64,000 nucleotides of DNA from Ornithodoros turicata (Eukaryota; Arthropoda; Arachnida; Ixodida; Argasidae), in the NCBI RefSeq assembly GCF_037126465.1, contig NC_088203.1:93992668-94056667 (forward strand), read 5' to 3'. Position 1 is the first letter of the stretch, and the number at the start of each line of letters is the position of its first letter. This document shows, one piece after another, positions 35,044 through 45,424 of this stretch. Under the pieces are notes generated by a model. It ran no database searches. It saw nothing but the letters and a program-made list of their open reading frames with translations, and was not told the origin of the DNA. The position numbers and the translations under genes were made by a program.

Positions 35044-35907
35044 ATTCGCTGCTACTTTATGTCCTATACAGAATATAGAGATGCATAAATTATATATAGT
35101 CTAGCACCTATTTATAACCTAACTTTAGCCCACTCCATCATCCAATGTATGTGTGTGTATAACCAAACTTTTTTTTCCCGCGCAACCTAAGGACACTACT
35201 TGGGAATCTTCCCAAAATTTTATTGATCTCGTAAGCAGTCACCCAGCCTGTCGGTAAAAGGAAAAGAAGGCAATGTCACCGAAACATCATTTAACGTACA
35301 TGAGGCGCGCCTGTTTTCCAAATAACTTAAATAATAACTCCCGATGTTTTTACAAGGCTGTCGGCGGCCGGCACACAGGGGAGAAAAAAAAGTTTTCAGT
35401 CTGTAGTGTACACACACGTGCTCGGCCTGTTTACAGTCCCGAAGCTTCTGCCTGACAACCCAAACACCACCTTTCGAGAAGCCGTTAATTTTACAGCTTT
35501 CAAACCCCCCAACGAAATATTTTCTTTTTAATCAATGCAGCCGATAAGGAAAGAGGAAGTCGTAAACGCCTCTTGACAGGCAGTAAGTCTTTAACATATT
35601 GTAAATAACTAGGGGCTCTGTATATGTTGTGGAAGTCCGCCACCTTTTTTTCTTCTTCTTATTTCTCCTCATACGTGCAGTTTACAAAGGGGATTACAAG
35701 GTGAGCGTCCAGGATGTGCAACGTAGTATGTGGCATAAAAGGCTCGATAATAATTTGATGCACTATAGCAAACCGTTATATTCTTATAATGGTTATGATA
35801 ATGATGATGATGGATAGAAGAAAAACATGGTGAGGTGCGCTAAAAAGAAGAAATAAGGAAAAGGGGAATAAGTTGGGGGAAGCACACTTGCCCTATTTCC
35901 TGTCATA
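35044..35907. other. Unassigned spacer
   Basis: No gene recognised. A GATGATGATGG patch at about 35790-35815 precedes AGAAGAAAAACATGG and may be one more LINE tail. Confidence 0.35.
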
Positions 35908-37347
35908 CATGGTGGTCCACCAACCATGATAGAAATTCATAGTAAAAAACGTAGGCCCCGGAGAGACATGCGGTCAAAAGATTTTTTTTTTCTGCCAATA
36001 ACTTTTGCCACATATTGGTAACATTTTTATTTCATTTCAATTGACGGAAAGTTAATTTCTTGAATTGAACTCCGAAATTTTCCAAGGCAACCTAACGTTT
36101 TCTTTGCGGAAATAGGTTCCACGTGGTCATTTTACTCAGTATAGCACATAATCCCACTCGTAATGCAATGGAAATTGCCGAAATAAATTCGCAGAAAATC
36201 CGTGGAAATGAGCCTTTGGCTCCGCCTCTTTTTTGACGGCTCGTAGTTCGAGTGTAAAGCTGCGAAGAAAGGAAGTTACATTGACGCGCCACACAGGGGG
36301 GGAAAGGGATACAAGCCGTCGGGTGAGCTCATTTTGGTTAGGATAGCTCTGATTCCCGCACTCACCGCGCGTGTTTGTTCCGTGGGTAAGGCTTGTAACC
36401 CTTTCCCCACTCGTGTGGCCTCTCAATGTAACCTCCTTTCTTCGCTCAAACTATGAGTCGTCAAAAAAGAGGCAGAGCCAAGGGTTGATTTCCACGGATT
36501 TTCGGCGAATTTATTTCGGCAATCGCCATTGCATTACGAGTGGGATTATGTGCTATACTGAGTAAAATGACCACGGGGAAACATTTCCGCCAAGAAAACG
36601 TTAGGTTGCCTAGGGAAATTTCGGAGTTCAAACAAGAAATTAACTTTCCGTCAATTGAAATGAAATAAAAATGTTACCAAGGTGTGGCAAAAGGTACTGG
36701 CAGAAAAAAATCCCTTGACAGCATGAGTTAAGTTCCTCCTCGGGGTGGGCCTAGCGATGATGAGACATTCGGCGGCCCAAATCCCGGATTGTACCGGCAC
36801 CTTGCTTGAAGAACGGACTCGCAGGCGACGTCAACAGACAAACAACTATTTACATTTATTTACAACATATGATGGCACGTCGACAACCGACAATCAACCT
36901 CAATAATCAAGAAGCGTCGCCTTTTAACGGAAAGGCCACACCTCCTTCACCAATCAGAGAATTAGAAACTGACGTCAAGGTTTACACGTGAACATGAGCT
37001 AATACAGACAACTCTCGCTTTCAAGCGTAGCTTTCTCCGAAGTGGGTAACAAAGGCTTACTGGTCCGGCTGACCCGCTTTCCACGACTCCCAGCCGCACT
37101 TTCCGAGGGTCTGAAAGGGGCGCTGGCTCTGGACGACCTTGAAAGCACCGTAATCCCTATTGAGGGATCTAAAAGCGTATGTCGTTCTACCAACGTGTCC
37201 TTCGCGTGGGCAGCCAACAAATACACATTGAAAATTCATTTGAAAGTGGAAAATTATATGCTTGCTCGGCTACGTGCCTAACAGCATGTCTCTCCGGGGC
37301 CTACGTTTTTTACTATGAATTTCTATCATGGTTGGTGGACCACCCTG
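35908..37347. mobile_element. Large foldback element, split by an LTR
   Basis: Two arms of roughly 400 bp are inverted copies. The left arm runs from about 35908 (GGTGGTCCACCAACCATGAT) to about 36318 (GGAAAGGGATACAAGCC). The right arm begins near 36391 (GGCTTGTAACCCTTTCC) and ends at 37347 (ATCATGGTTGGTGGACCACC). The loop is about 70 bp. The right arm is interrupted at 36726-37283; without that insert the element is about 877 bp. Both flanks read TA, fitting a Tc1/mariner-like target, but the superfamily is uncertain. No transposase frame. Confidence 0.85.
36726..37283. mobile_element. Probable solo LTR, 558 bp
   Basis: It interrupts the right arm of the foldback element exactly. GCATG occurs at 36721-36725 and again at 37284-37288, a 5-bp target duplication typical of Ty3/gypsy and BEL integrases. 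The insert starts AGTTAAGTTCC and ends GTGCCTAACA, short imperfect inverted ends of the AGTTA...TAACA kind. It has no coding capacity, and no second LTR or internal region adjoins it, so it is best read as a recombined solo LTR. Strand is not determined. Confidence 0.65.
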
Positions 37348-37349
37348 TA

Positions 37350-37618
37350 TATTGTAAGTGCTTGACTGGGAGGTACCCGGCTTCGAATCCCGGTGCCAGC
37401 TGTGCTGTCTGTCGTTTTTCCTGGGTTTTTCTCAGACGCTTTCAGAAATATGTCGGCACAGTTCCCTTAGAAATCGGCCCAGGACGCATATTCCCCAGGG
37501 CGTCAGTCGTGACGTTGCTCACATCTGTGAGGCTGACAACGGCGAGCCCTTTCACCATCACCACCACCACCGCCGCCGCTAGTTGGTCCTGCATAACGTG
37601 CAGAAATGGAATGAATAC
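37350..37618 (+). mobile_element. SINE, main family, near full length
   Basis: Truncated tRNA head with B-box GGCTTCGAATCCCGG, then the body: GTGCTGTCTGTCG, CCTGGGTTTTTCTCAGACGC, ATGTCGGCACAGTTCCC, ATCGGCCCAGGACGCATATT, CCCAGGGCGTCAGTCGTGAC, GACAACGGCGAGCCC, ending in a (CAC)n-type tail. It begins at the right edge of the foldback element. This is the reference copy for the family here. The body resembles the Ruka-type tick SINE as I recall it. Confidence 0.8.
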
Positions 37619-39146
37619 AGAATATAAGCCCTAAGGCGTGATGTGATGTGATAGAAGAAGAAGCACGGACCTATGGAGAAAGAGCTCAGCAAATGTGAAA
37701 CAGCTCATAAGTTACGAGCATCAACGTCTGCATAACATGCCCAAGAAAAAACTTAGTGCAAGCTCCCTTTGGGGACGGCACATAGAGGCTCTACATGTTT
37801 AATAAACGGTGACATCTAGTACTTCACAGAAAAAAGTTTCAGTTAAGCGCCGGCACTCGTTTGGTTATCTCGTAAAGTACTTTAATTTTACAATGTGGCA
37901 TTCTGTTAAGCCGTACGCGCAAATGAGACTATCCGTAGGGCGGCCATGCCACTGCTTCGAATGCAGCCAGAAGCATACATACAACAGGCGGTTGCTTTTT
38001 GTATTTTTAAATGCATGCCCACATCTAGAGGTGTGAGCGTCACCTTACACTATGAGAAATGTGACATCTCCTGAGCTACGAGGTATGTCTGGTATTCTTT
38101 TAGTGGAGGACCAGCCCCCTGATGGGTTCGTAAACAAACAGGCATTTCTTCCTCCTCCGCTTCCTCGTTGTTTATCTTTTTTTACATTTCGTAGAAGGCC
38201 CTGTCTGCCATTTTTTTTCTTTTGCAAGGGTTTCCACAGTCCGTTTTGGCGACTGCTTCACTCAATATTTTTCTATATTTCCAGCAAACGAATAATATCT
38301 GTCGATATTATTGGTAAGCGGCCTGTGCAGGTAATTTTGCCATACTCGCTATTTCCCTCTTAATAACGAAAGCAAAACCACACATTTTCCTGTTTATTCT
38401 TCCATACCGATACATTCTTTTATTGCTCTCTGTCTTACACAAGGAGGATATACCTTCCTGCGTCTTCCCCCTCGTGAAGCGTTCATACTTGTCTACCTTT
38501 TCCTTTAGCCACACAGACTCGAACAAAGACAGGGTAACTACAACTCACGTTTCCCAGACGAATTCTCGCAAACAAAGTGCTGCAGTCTGACTGTTCTATT
38601 GCGTTCGTCCTGCAAACGGTGCCTCGACGAAGACACGAGCAAACAGCGCTCTTCCCCCCCATCTGTGCTGAATACCGACTGTCCCCGGGTTCGTTAGAGC
38701 ATTTTAATTCGATCAACCCTGCTCGTGTAACCCGGGAAAAGGCACACAGTCGTCTCCTAACCTCTCCGGGCTTGGCTTACACTGCCGTTGTCAAGTGCGT
38801 TGCTCGTGTAATTGTATCTGGTCTGGCGCGTTTCTTCATCTCCATTTGTGCTCTAACGAGAGTGTTCAGCGGTGGGGCAATGCTCTGCGTACATGTGGTG
38901 TCGGGTGACGCTCAGAAAGCTGCACTGACATATGAAAAGCCATGATGTCTATTAGAATGTCATTACGTTTGCTGGTAACAACATCCACGCTGAACTGCCC
39001 TGAATTGCAATCGTAATGACTTTTGGGCACTTTGCCCTCACTCCATGGGCGGCGTACTTTGGATCTCCTGATTAGGGTGATTAGTCCCGATGTTCTTTTC
39101 TTCAGGATGTCGGGGTGGACAATGTATTTTGACTCACAGCGTTCCT
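37619..39146. other. Unassigned spacer
   Basis: Overlapping short frames on both strands at 38577-38945 and nearby have no domain support. No element recognised. Confidence 0.35.
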
Positions 39147-39262
39147 GGGGGGGGGGGGATATGTTTATTAAGAAAAATAGAAAGGAAAGGTTAGCCAGGC
39201 AAGGAGCCGGCTTCCTATTCCCCAAAAAAGAAAGGAAAAGGAAAGAAAGAAAGAAGAAAGGA
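39147..39262 (-). mobile_element. LINE 3' terminus with C-tract
   Basis: Plus strand: G-run, ATATGTTTATTAAGAAAAAT, GGAAAGGTTAGCCAGGC, GAGCCGGCTTCCTATTCC, then AAAGAAAGG-type purines. On the minus strand it reads pyrimidine tract, module, AATAAACATAT, poly-C. It lies just beyond the 3' end of the intact LINE, in the same orientation, as a separate truncated copy. Confidence 0.65.
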
Positions 39263-39298
39263 GACACTATAACAACGTCACATGCAGTTCATGAATCT

Positions 39299-39425
39299 TG
39301 GGGGGGGGGGGGTATATATAAGTTTAATAAACAGGAGGTGGCGTCCACGCAAGGAGAGGTCAGCCAGACCTATGTCGGCTTGCTGCGCCCTGGTGGAGCA
39401 AAAAGAAAAAGAAAAAAAAACCCGG
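39299..39425 (-). mobile_element. 3' UTR of the intact LINE, ending in a C-tract
   Basis: On the minus strand: pyrimidine-rich TTTCTTTTTCTTTTTGC, CAGCAAGCCGACATAGGTC, TGGCTGACCTCTCC, TTATTAAACTTATATATA, then a C-tract at 39312-39299. It lies in the correct orientation and order downstream of the ORF at 40559-43276, separated from it only by the inverted-repeat element 39455-40539. I therefore take it as the same insertion's 3' UTR. Confidence 0.6.
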
Positions 39426-39454
39426 CCGGTTTCTTTGCAGTGGGGGCGAGTGCC

Positions 39455-40539
39455 CACACTGCAAATTTAGGAACACCTTTTTTGGTGTGTTTGAGGTGTA
39501 ATTAGGGTGTAACATTGCATATACTCCCCTATTACACCTTCTATGGAAAAAACAGTCACCAGAAGTGGTGTTAATGGGGTGTTAGTGTTTCGAAACACCC
39601 TCTTTCCAACGTGTTATCACATTTTGGTGTAAATATGGTGTAAATGAACAACATATACACTAATGAGACTTTTATTTGGAGGATATCCACAGTGGGTGAA
39701 ATGTTGTGTTCCAGTTTGACATTTTCTTAAGAAAATGCAATGAATGGATATATGGCGAATAACGAATTACCTTCTTGTGCTGTCAGTACCTAATATTTAC
39801 GACATGACTTCATCATTAACTAATACCATAAAGTGAAAAATACCTGTCCTGCCCAATGTTTTTGTGGACATTATGTCAGATGTCAGCCCAATACAGTGTG
39901 GTAAGCAAGTGCAGTGCATATTCAGCAAAAAAGAATTACGATAAAGGATTGGCAGAGCAAAAAGTTGTGTATTCACAGAACAGAGAAAGACAGCATTTGC
40001 ATAACGAATACAAGGGTACATACTGCACTAACAAACACGAAACCATGAAGAACTGTATGTTCAAGTGAACAAAATTTGTACTAATATCTGTATTTATTAA
40101 TTTTATTTTTATTATATTTTGTTTTATTTCATTTATTTATATGTATTCATCTGTATCATCCGTATCATTTATGTATCTGTATCAGTTTGGCTTACAGTGG
40201 TTGCTGGAATTAGATTGCTGAAATTCCAAAGCCCAGCCATGGCATCTTCAGACATTCCTCAGACGCGTTCGCGGACTTCATTTCGCCGTGTCCCATATAC
40301 GACACATGGTACACTGCATTTACACCCTTTCCACAAGGGTGTACAGATTCCACTGGGTGTAGGATTACACCAAAAAGGGAGTCAGTTATGATACCGTTGA
40401 AATACACCAATTTGGGTGTAAGGAATATACCTTTTCTGAGGGGTGTAACTTTTCCAAAGGGTGTTGATATACACCAAAAAGGGAGTCAGTTATGATACCG
40501 TCGAATTACACCAAAAAGGGTGTTTTGAAATTTAGTGTG
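39455..40539. mobile_element. Inverted-repeat element with GGTGT/ACACC arms
   Basis: Left end CACACTGCAAATTTAGGAAC; right end, inverted, CACACTAAATTTCAAAACAC. Both arms consist of irregular GGTGTAA / TTACACC units, and the right arm carries a duplicated block (GGGAGTCAGTTATGATACCG at about 40378 and 40481). The middle (about 39660-40300) is AT-rich and non-coding. It separates the LINE ORF from its UTR. It is probably a non-autonomous DNA transposon of about 1.1 kb; no clear duplication was found. Confidence 0.7.
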
Positions 40540-40558
40540 CAGGGCCGCGGTTCTCAGT

Positions 40559-43276
40559 TCACAACGTAACACTCAGTTGGGTGTCCTGTAGGTATTGCAG
40601 GAGAGCCCTTGTGACGGCTCCCTGCTGTTGGCGTGCGACGGGGCCGAGAAGCACGGCCAGTGAGAGCGAGCCGTGTCCCAGGCGTTGGAGGCGATTGGCG
40701 AGGACAGCGCGGGCTGCAGAGTACTCCGAGCAGGTTAGTAGGAGGTGCTCAACGTCTGCTACTGCGCCACAGGTAGCGCAGCTAGCTGAGCGACGCTTTC
40801 CGACCCTGCACAAGTATTGCGGTGTATATGCGACGTTGAGTCGGAGCCGATGTAGCAGCGTTTCTTCTGCGCGGACGAGCTGCTGGTATGGAGCTAATTG
40901 CATTGTCGGGTCAATGGACTGGATATACGCATTGGAGCGTACAGCGTCTTCGACAGAGCGACGCATTTCGGAGGCACACCACTCGCGGATCTTTATAAGA
41001 CAGGCGGACGATGTGAGCGGCATACCAGCTGGCGGGCCGACGTCTTGGTGGGCACGCCTCGCGGCGGCGTCCGCTTGGGAGTTCCCACTGAGGCCTATGT
41101 GGCTGGGAACCCACTGTAGCCGCACACCGTGGCCAGAGGCGCAAAGAGAGTCGCATGCGGCGGTGATAGCCGTTTGGAGGTCAATGATGATTTTGGTAGC
41201 GTGAGAACTCAGGATCTTCAGGGCTGGCTTGCTGTCGGTGAGGATCGTCCACTCTGCAGGTGGGGAGGACGAGATGTGGTGAAGGGCCATATTGATTGCG
41301 AATAGCTCTGCTTCCGTAGAGGACGTCTCGTTGGGGAGCTTGGACGCTTTCTCAAAATCTTCGTGGGGCACATAAAAGGCTGCAGCTGCTCCACCAGGTA
41401 TCACAGACCCATCAGTATAGACGGTCTGCCTTCCGTGGTGCAGCGAGGCTAGGTGTTCCAGGGCAAGTTGATGTGCTACAGGCGCTGGCGTGTCGCTTTT
41501 TTTCCCGAGGCCATGGATAAATGTGCATATGGGAGGTTGGTCGAGAGCCCATGTTGGGGTAGCATACGATACGTGAGATGTGGGAGGTGGGACAACACCC
41601 TTCAGACGGCGCACTGCGCTACCAAAGGCAGACGCGGGGCTGTCGTGGTCAATGGTCCTGAGGTAGTGAAAAGGGTGCCGAGTCATTAGCCGCGTGTAAA
41701 TGCGGAGGGTCTCTCTATCTCGCAGGGTGGTAACAAGTGGTTCCCTGGCCTCTGCAAGTACCGAATAAGTTTCCGTTGTCTTGGGTAAGCCCAGGCATGC
41801 GCGAAGGCTGCGAGACTGAATGTTCAGGAGTTCCCGCTCGTGAGTCGTCCGCAGGCCGTGCAGCACTGGGATGCTGTACCGCAGGAAGCCGAGCACGAGG
41901 GAGCTGTGAATTTGGCGAAAATCGCGACAGGTGGGGCCCCAAGACGCTCCGGAGATGCGGCGTAGGACGTTCACTGATCTGCTCGTCTTGACGGAGAGGT
42001 TCTTTATGTGCTTAGACCACGAGAGCTGTCTGTCAATAATCACGCCAAGGTACTTGCAGTGCGTCACAAATTGAAGCGGGGTTCCGGCAACATGGAGAGG
42101 GTAGCTGGTGAAGGGCCGCCGAGTAAGCGCCATGGCGGCTGTCTTGCTAGGGGATACACGGAGTCCTCGGTCGGCAAGGTAAGACGCGGTGGTGTTGAGA
42201 GCACCTTGTAAGCGTTGTTGAATGGCGTCCCGTCGGACTCCGGATGTCCATATGCAGATGTCGTCGGCATAGATTGTGATGCGGATATGCTCAGAGAGGC
42301 ACGCCGGGAGTGATGCCATAATCAGATTGAACAGCAGCGGACTCAGTACACTACCTTGTGGCACTCCACGGGAGACGGGAAAAGCTGGCGTATCTTCTGA
42401 TGCAGTACGGACGAGCAGCGTCCGGCCGGACAGAAAGTCACGGACCCAAGAAACCATTCGAGCTCCCACTCCCGACTCTTGCAGGGTAGCAACAACGGCA
42501 CTGTGGAGAACGCTATCATACGCCTTCATGACATCCAAAAAGACGGCAACAGTAAAACGTGCTTCCGACTGTTCTTCTTGGACACTGGATACCAGGTCGA
42601 TCACGTTGTCGATGGACGACCTCCCTTGTCTGAACCCTGCCATGGCCTCGGGGAAGTACCTCACAGTTTCAAAGTACCAGGTTAGCCGCGAGTGTACCAT
42701 GCGCTCCATTGTCTTCGCCACGCAGCTGGTGAGTGCAATCGGCCGAAAGGAATCGATGTCATGGGGCGATTTTCCAGGTTTTAAAATGGGGACCACCATT
42801 GCCGACTTCCATTCTGCGGGAACAACACCGGCGCGCCACGACTCATTAATGAGCCGCAAGAGCAGCTGGCGTCCGCGGAGGGGTAGGTTGCGAAGGGTCT
42901 TGTATGTCACTAGGTCTGCCCCAGGAGAGGTGTGCACTGGTGACTGTCTTAGGGCCGACTCTAGCTCCATGGAAGAGAATGGGTGGCTTAAGGAAGGCTC
43001 CATTGGCGGATCAGGAACAACTGGGATATCGCGGGCTGACGTGAGGTCGACAGTGGGTGATGAGGTCAGCCTACTGCAATAGTCTTCCGCAAGCTCCATC
43101 TCCGAACGACCTGTGGCTAAGGATAGCGACCGGAACGGATCACGCTGAGTAACCGGCTCGGTTAGACCCTTCATCACCGCCCATATTCGGGAGAGAGGTG
43201 TGCGTGGCGACAGCGACGATGCAAAGCTTCTCCAGTGGTTCCTGGCTGAATCTTGGGCTCTTGAATTCTCCCTTCC
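40559..43276 (-). CDS. Non-LTR retrotransposon pol: reverse transcriptase, RNase H, CCHC
   Basis: A multifunctional polymerase that copies the element RNA at a nicked chromosomal site. The open frame follows a TAA (43277-43279); the first ATG is at 43174, and coding similarity (SARNHWRSF...) extends a little 5' of it, so the protein is truncated, not freshly initiated. Residues are counted from 43177. RT: FRPIALTS at about 144-151, motif A FLDVMKAYDS (Asp215, Asp221), motif B GVPQGSVLSPLLFN (271-284), motif C YADD (303-306) and CKYLGVIID (374-382). RNase H: TDGS Asp589, TEAEL Glu622, LTDSK Asp648, His693, Asp703. Knuckle: Cys800, Cys803, His811, Cys816. All catalytic residues are intact and no stop interrupts 872 codons. 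ORF1 and the endonuclease are missing. The domain order points to the I group. Confidence 0.95.
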   Translation of the reverse strand, partial: GRENSRAQDSARNHWRSFASSLSPRTPLSRIWAVMKGLTEPVTQRDPFRSLSLATGRSEMELAEDYCSRLTSSPTVDLTSARDIPVVPDPPMEPSLSHPFSSMELESALRQSPVHTSPGADLVTYKTLRNLPLRGRQLLLRLINESWRAGVVPAEWKSAMVVPILKPGKSPHDIDSFRPIALTSCVAKTMERMVHSRLTWYFETVRYFPEAMAGFRQGRSSIDNVIDLVSSVQEEQSEARFTVAVFLDVMKAYDSVLHSAVVATLQESGVGARMVSWVRDFLSGRTLLVRTASEDTPAFPVSRGVPQGSVLSPLLFNLIMASLPACLSEHIRITIYADDICIWTSGVRRDAIQQRLQGALNTTASYLADRGLRVSPSKTAAMALTRRPFTSYPLHVAGTPLQFVTHCKYLGVIIDRQLSWSKHIKNLSVKTSRSVNVLRRISGASWGPTCRDFRQIHSSLVLGFLRYSIPVLHGLRTTHERELLNIQSRSLRACLGLPKTTETYSVLAEAREPLVTTLRDRETLRIYTRLMTRHPFHYLRTIDHDSPASAFGSAVRRLKGVVPPPTSHVSYATPTWALDQPPICTFIHGLGKKSDTPAPVAHQLALEHLASLHHGRQTVYTDGSVIPGGAAAAFYVPHEDFEKASKLPNETSSTEAELFAINMALHHISSSPPAEWTILTDSKPALKILSSHATKIIIDLQTAITAACDSLCASGHGVRLQWVPSHIGLSGNSQADAAARRAHQDVGPPAGMPLTSSACLIKIREWCASEMRRSVEDAVRSNAYIQSIDPTMQLAPYQQLVRAEETLLHRLRLNVAYTPQYLCRVGKRRSASCATCGAVADVEHLLLTCSEYSAARAVLANRLQRLGHGSLSLAVLLGPVARQQQGAVTRALLQYLQDTQLSVTL

Positions 43277-43280
43277 TTAA

Positions 43281-44251
43281 ATGACTTTTAGTCATCCTTT
43301 GGCAGTACGTTTTCTCAAGAATCGCATACATCTTTCTACACTTATTTGGTACTCTTTTTACACCTCACCTGATCGTCATTCATGTAGTAGTTGTTGTTGT
43401 TTTTACTTTATTACTTTCACTATAGCATGCATCATGCAGCTATAAGTGGTATGGAGTAGCCGGTACTCATGTTGATTAGGTCTATATCTCGATGTTTTCT
43501 TTTTTCGAACACTGATACCAATGAAGATAAACTCGATTGTGTACAAAGTTATTACAATAGAGACGTATTACAAGAAGCACTCAGTCAATCATACTTTTCA
43601 AACCCGATAAAGCTGCTTTGTGTCGTTGCCGTGCAATTCTTAAGCTACAATATGTGGAGGGGAAAAAAAAATGCACAACTCATGAAGGCCGCCATTTTTT
43701 TTTAACGAAACTGTCGTTGTTGCCCATTTTTTCGTCTGACTTTTTTTTTCTTCGTGTTTGAGCAAGAGTTGAGCAAAACACACGGGGTTGCTATAATTGC
43801 TTTCTGCCAGAAACAGCTGCCTTGTGCGCTAGCCTTGTGGAATTCATTCTAAAAATGCATAAGAAACACATAAGCGTTGCTTCGACTTTTTCGTAGAGAG
43901 GATCAGCATCGTGTTGGCGTGAATAACTGTGGTTGCGCTCGTTTTTGCTATGGTCACCTGAAAAGAAATGTACGCTACTTCTCTCACATGTTTTCAGTAC
44001 TATTTCCTCGTACTACGTTACAAACAAGACACATACTCTACCGATTTGAGGCGCATATCGACGCGGTGTGTCCGAAGTATTTCACTTTTCTTTCGTTGCT
44101 CCTGTCTCGATGAACTAGGAGGCCAAAAAGAATGAAAGTTCTAGAAGTCGTTCCTTAACGTGTACATCATTACTGTCGCCGCTACGTTTGACTTTGATGC
44201 AGTAATGAGTGAGTGAATACTTTCGACCGCATTACCAAAAACGTATACCGC
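43281..44251. other. Unassigned spacer
   Basis: Sequence immediately 5' of the LINE truncation point, with T-runs at 43690-43750. No gene recognised. Confidence 0.35.
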
Positions 44252-44362
44252 GGGGGGGGGGGGGGATATGACGATTTAATAAAGAAAAAAACGGAAAGGT
44301 CAGCCAGACAGGGGTCGGCTTGCTATTCAAAACAAAAAAAAAAGAAAAGAGAAGAAGAAGGA
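44252..44362 (-). mobile_element. LINE 3' terminus with C-tract
   Basis: Plus strand: 13-G run, ATATGACGATTTAATAAAG, GGAAAGGTCAGCCAGACAGG, GTCGGCTTGCTATTC, A-rich purine run. The best match to the module consensus among the detached copies. Confidence 0.65.
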
Positions 44363-45424
44363 CCCGGTATCAGGTAAGTGTATCGTGTGTACGAAAAGTG
44401 TCAGCCAATACAACGTTCACGTTAGTAATGCCCGGTAACACAACCATTATTTCTGCCAATAAATTTCTCCCCCCCCCACGCTATTTTTAATGAGCTGTAC
44501 TGTTCTTAGTGTGGAGTGCGTCCTGTCGAAAACTTCGGTACTCTCGGGGAACTGTAGACCAAACGAAGCGAACCATGCCTAATGACATGTGTTCTAGTTA
44601 TTCTCAATTGCTCCTCGCAGCTTTGTCATGCGTATCTGTATCACATGTGCGTGTTTTTCAAGACTCTCTGCGTTCTCGTTTAATAAATTTCTCCATAACA
44701 CACACTCTGCCTAGGTGTATCTTGATAACACTACGTGGAGTAAAGTGGTTGTGTAGAACTCTGACCTTGGCTTCACGAGCTGCGCGAGACCGCTGCATTA
44801 TTTAATATGAGTTGTAAAATATGGGAGTTTGCTGGAAGTCGTTGACAGCCTCACGTTGAAACTGCTTCCTTAATTAAAATCAATGGTCTGCTGGTGCAGA
44901 GTTTCGATTGCTTCATCGGTGTTAGCTTCAGAAAACGAAACGACGTCTAAGCCTTTTTCCGACATCCTTAAATGTCAGGAACCTTTATTCGAGTAAAAAA
45001 AATAAATAAATTCGCGAACAATTAGATCTCTCGCGGAAAGGCAGTAAAACTTTAATTTGATTATGAGGGCGCGAAGTCGTCTTCGAGAAAGAAGCTCGAG
45101 AATTTAAAGTTGACACTCGTTGTTACGTTCGAGCGCCATCTTTAGGAGGGTGTAGAGAGTGGTCTATGTTGCTGTTGCCGTGTAAGTGTGAAAGTCCATG
45201 TTACAATGAGGGCGCATTAGAGCGACGGAATGCTCAGTTTTACTGCACCTGTGGGTGCAGTAGTGCGAGCATCGGCGGTATCCTGTTTGAGTGAAATCGC
45301 TCTCGTACGGAACACTGGTGGGCGGTCGTTCCGCTGTATTTGGAGAATTAGTTCCGCGCGGTAAGAGATGGGCTTATCTTTGATTGCTTTCCTGTTTTTT
45401 GTTCTTTTTTTTGTATCTGTGGAT
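44363..45424. other. Unassigned spacer
   Basis: No element or gene recognised; C-run at 44469-44478. Confidence 0.35.

Noticed and set aside
40581..43082. Several plus-strand frames of 70-270 codons opposite the LINE
   Set aside because: Shadows of the minus-strand pol gene.
40559..43276. Viral reverse transcriptase (retrovirus or hepadnavirus-like)
   Set aside because: YADD, RNase H and CCHC order with the SARNHW linker fit I-group LINEs; no protease, integrase or gag is present.
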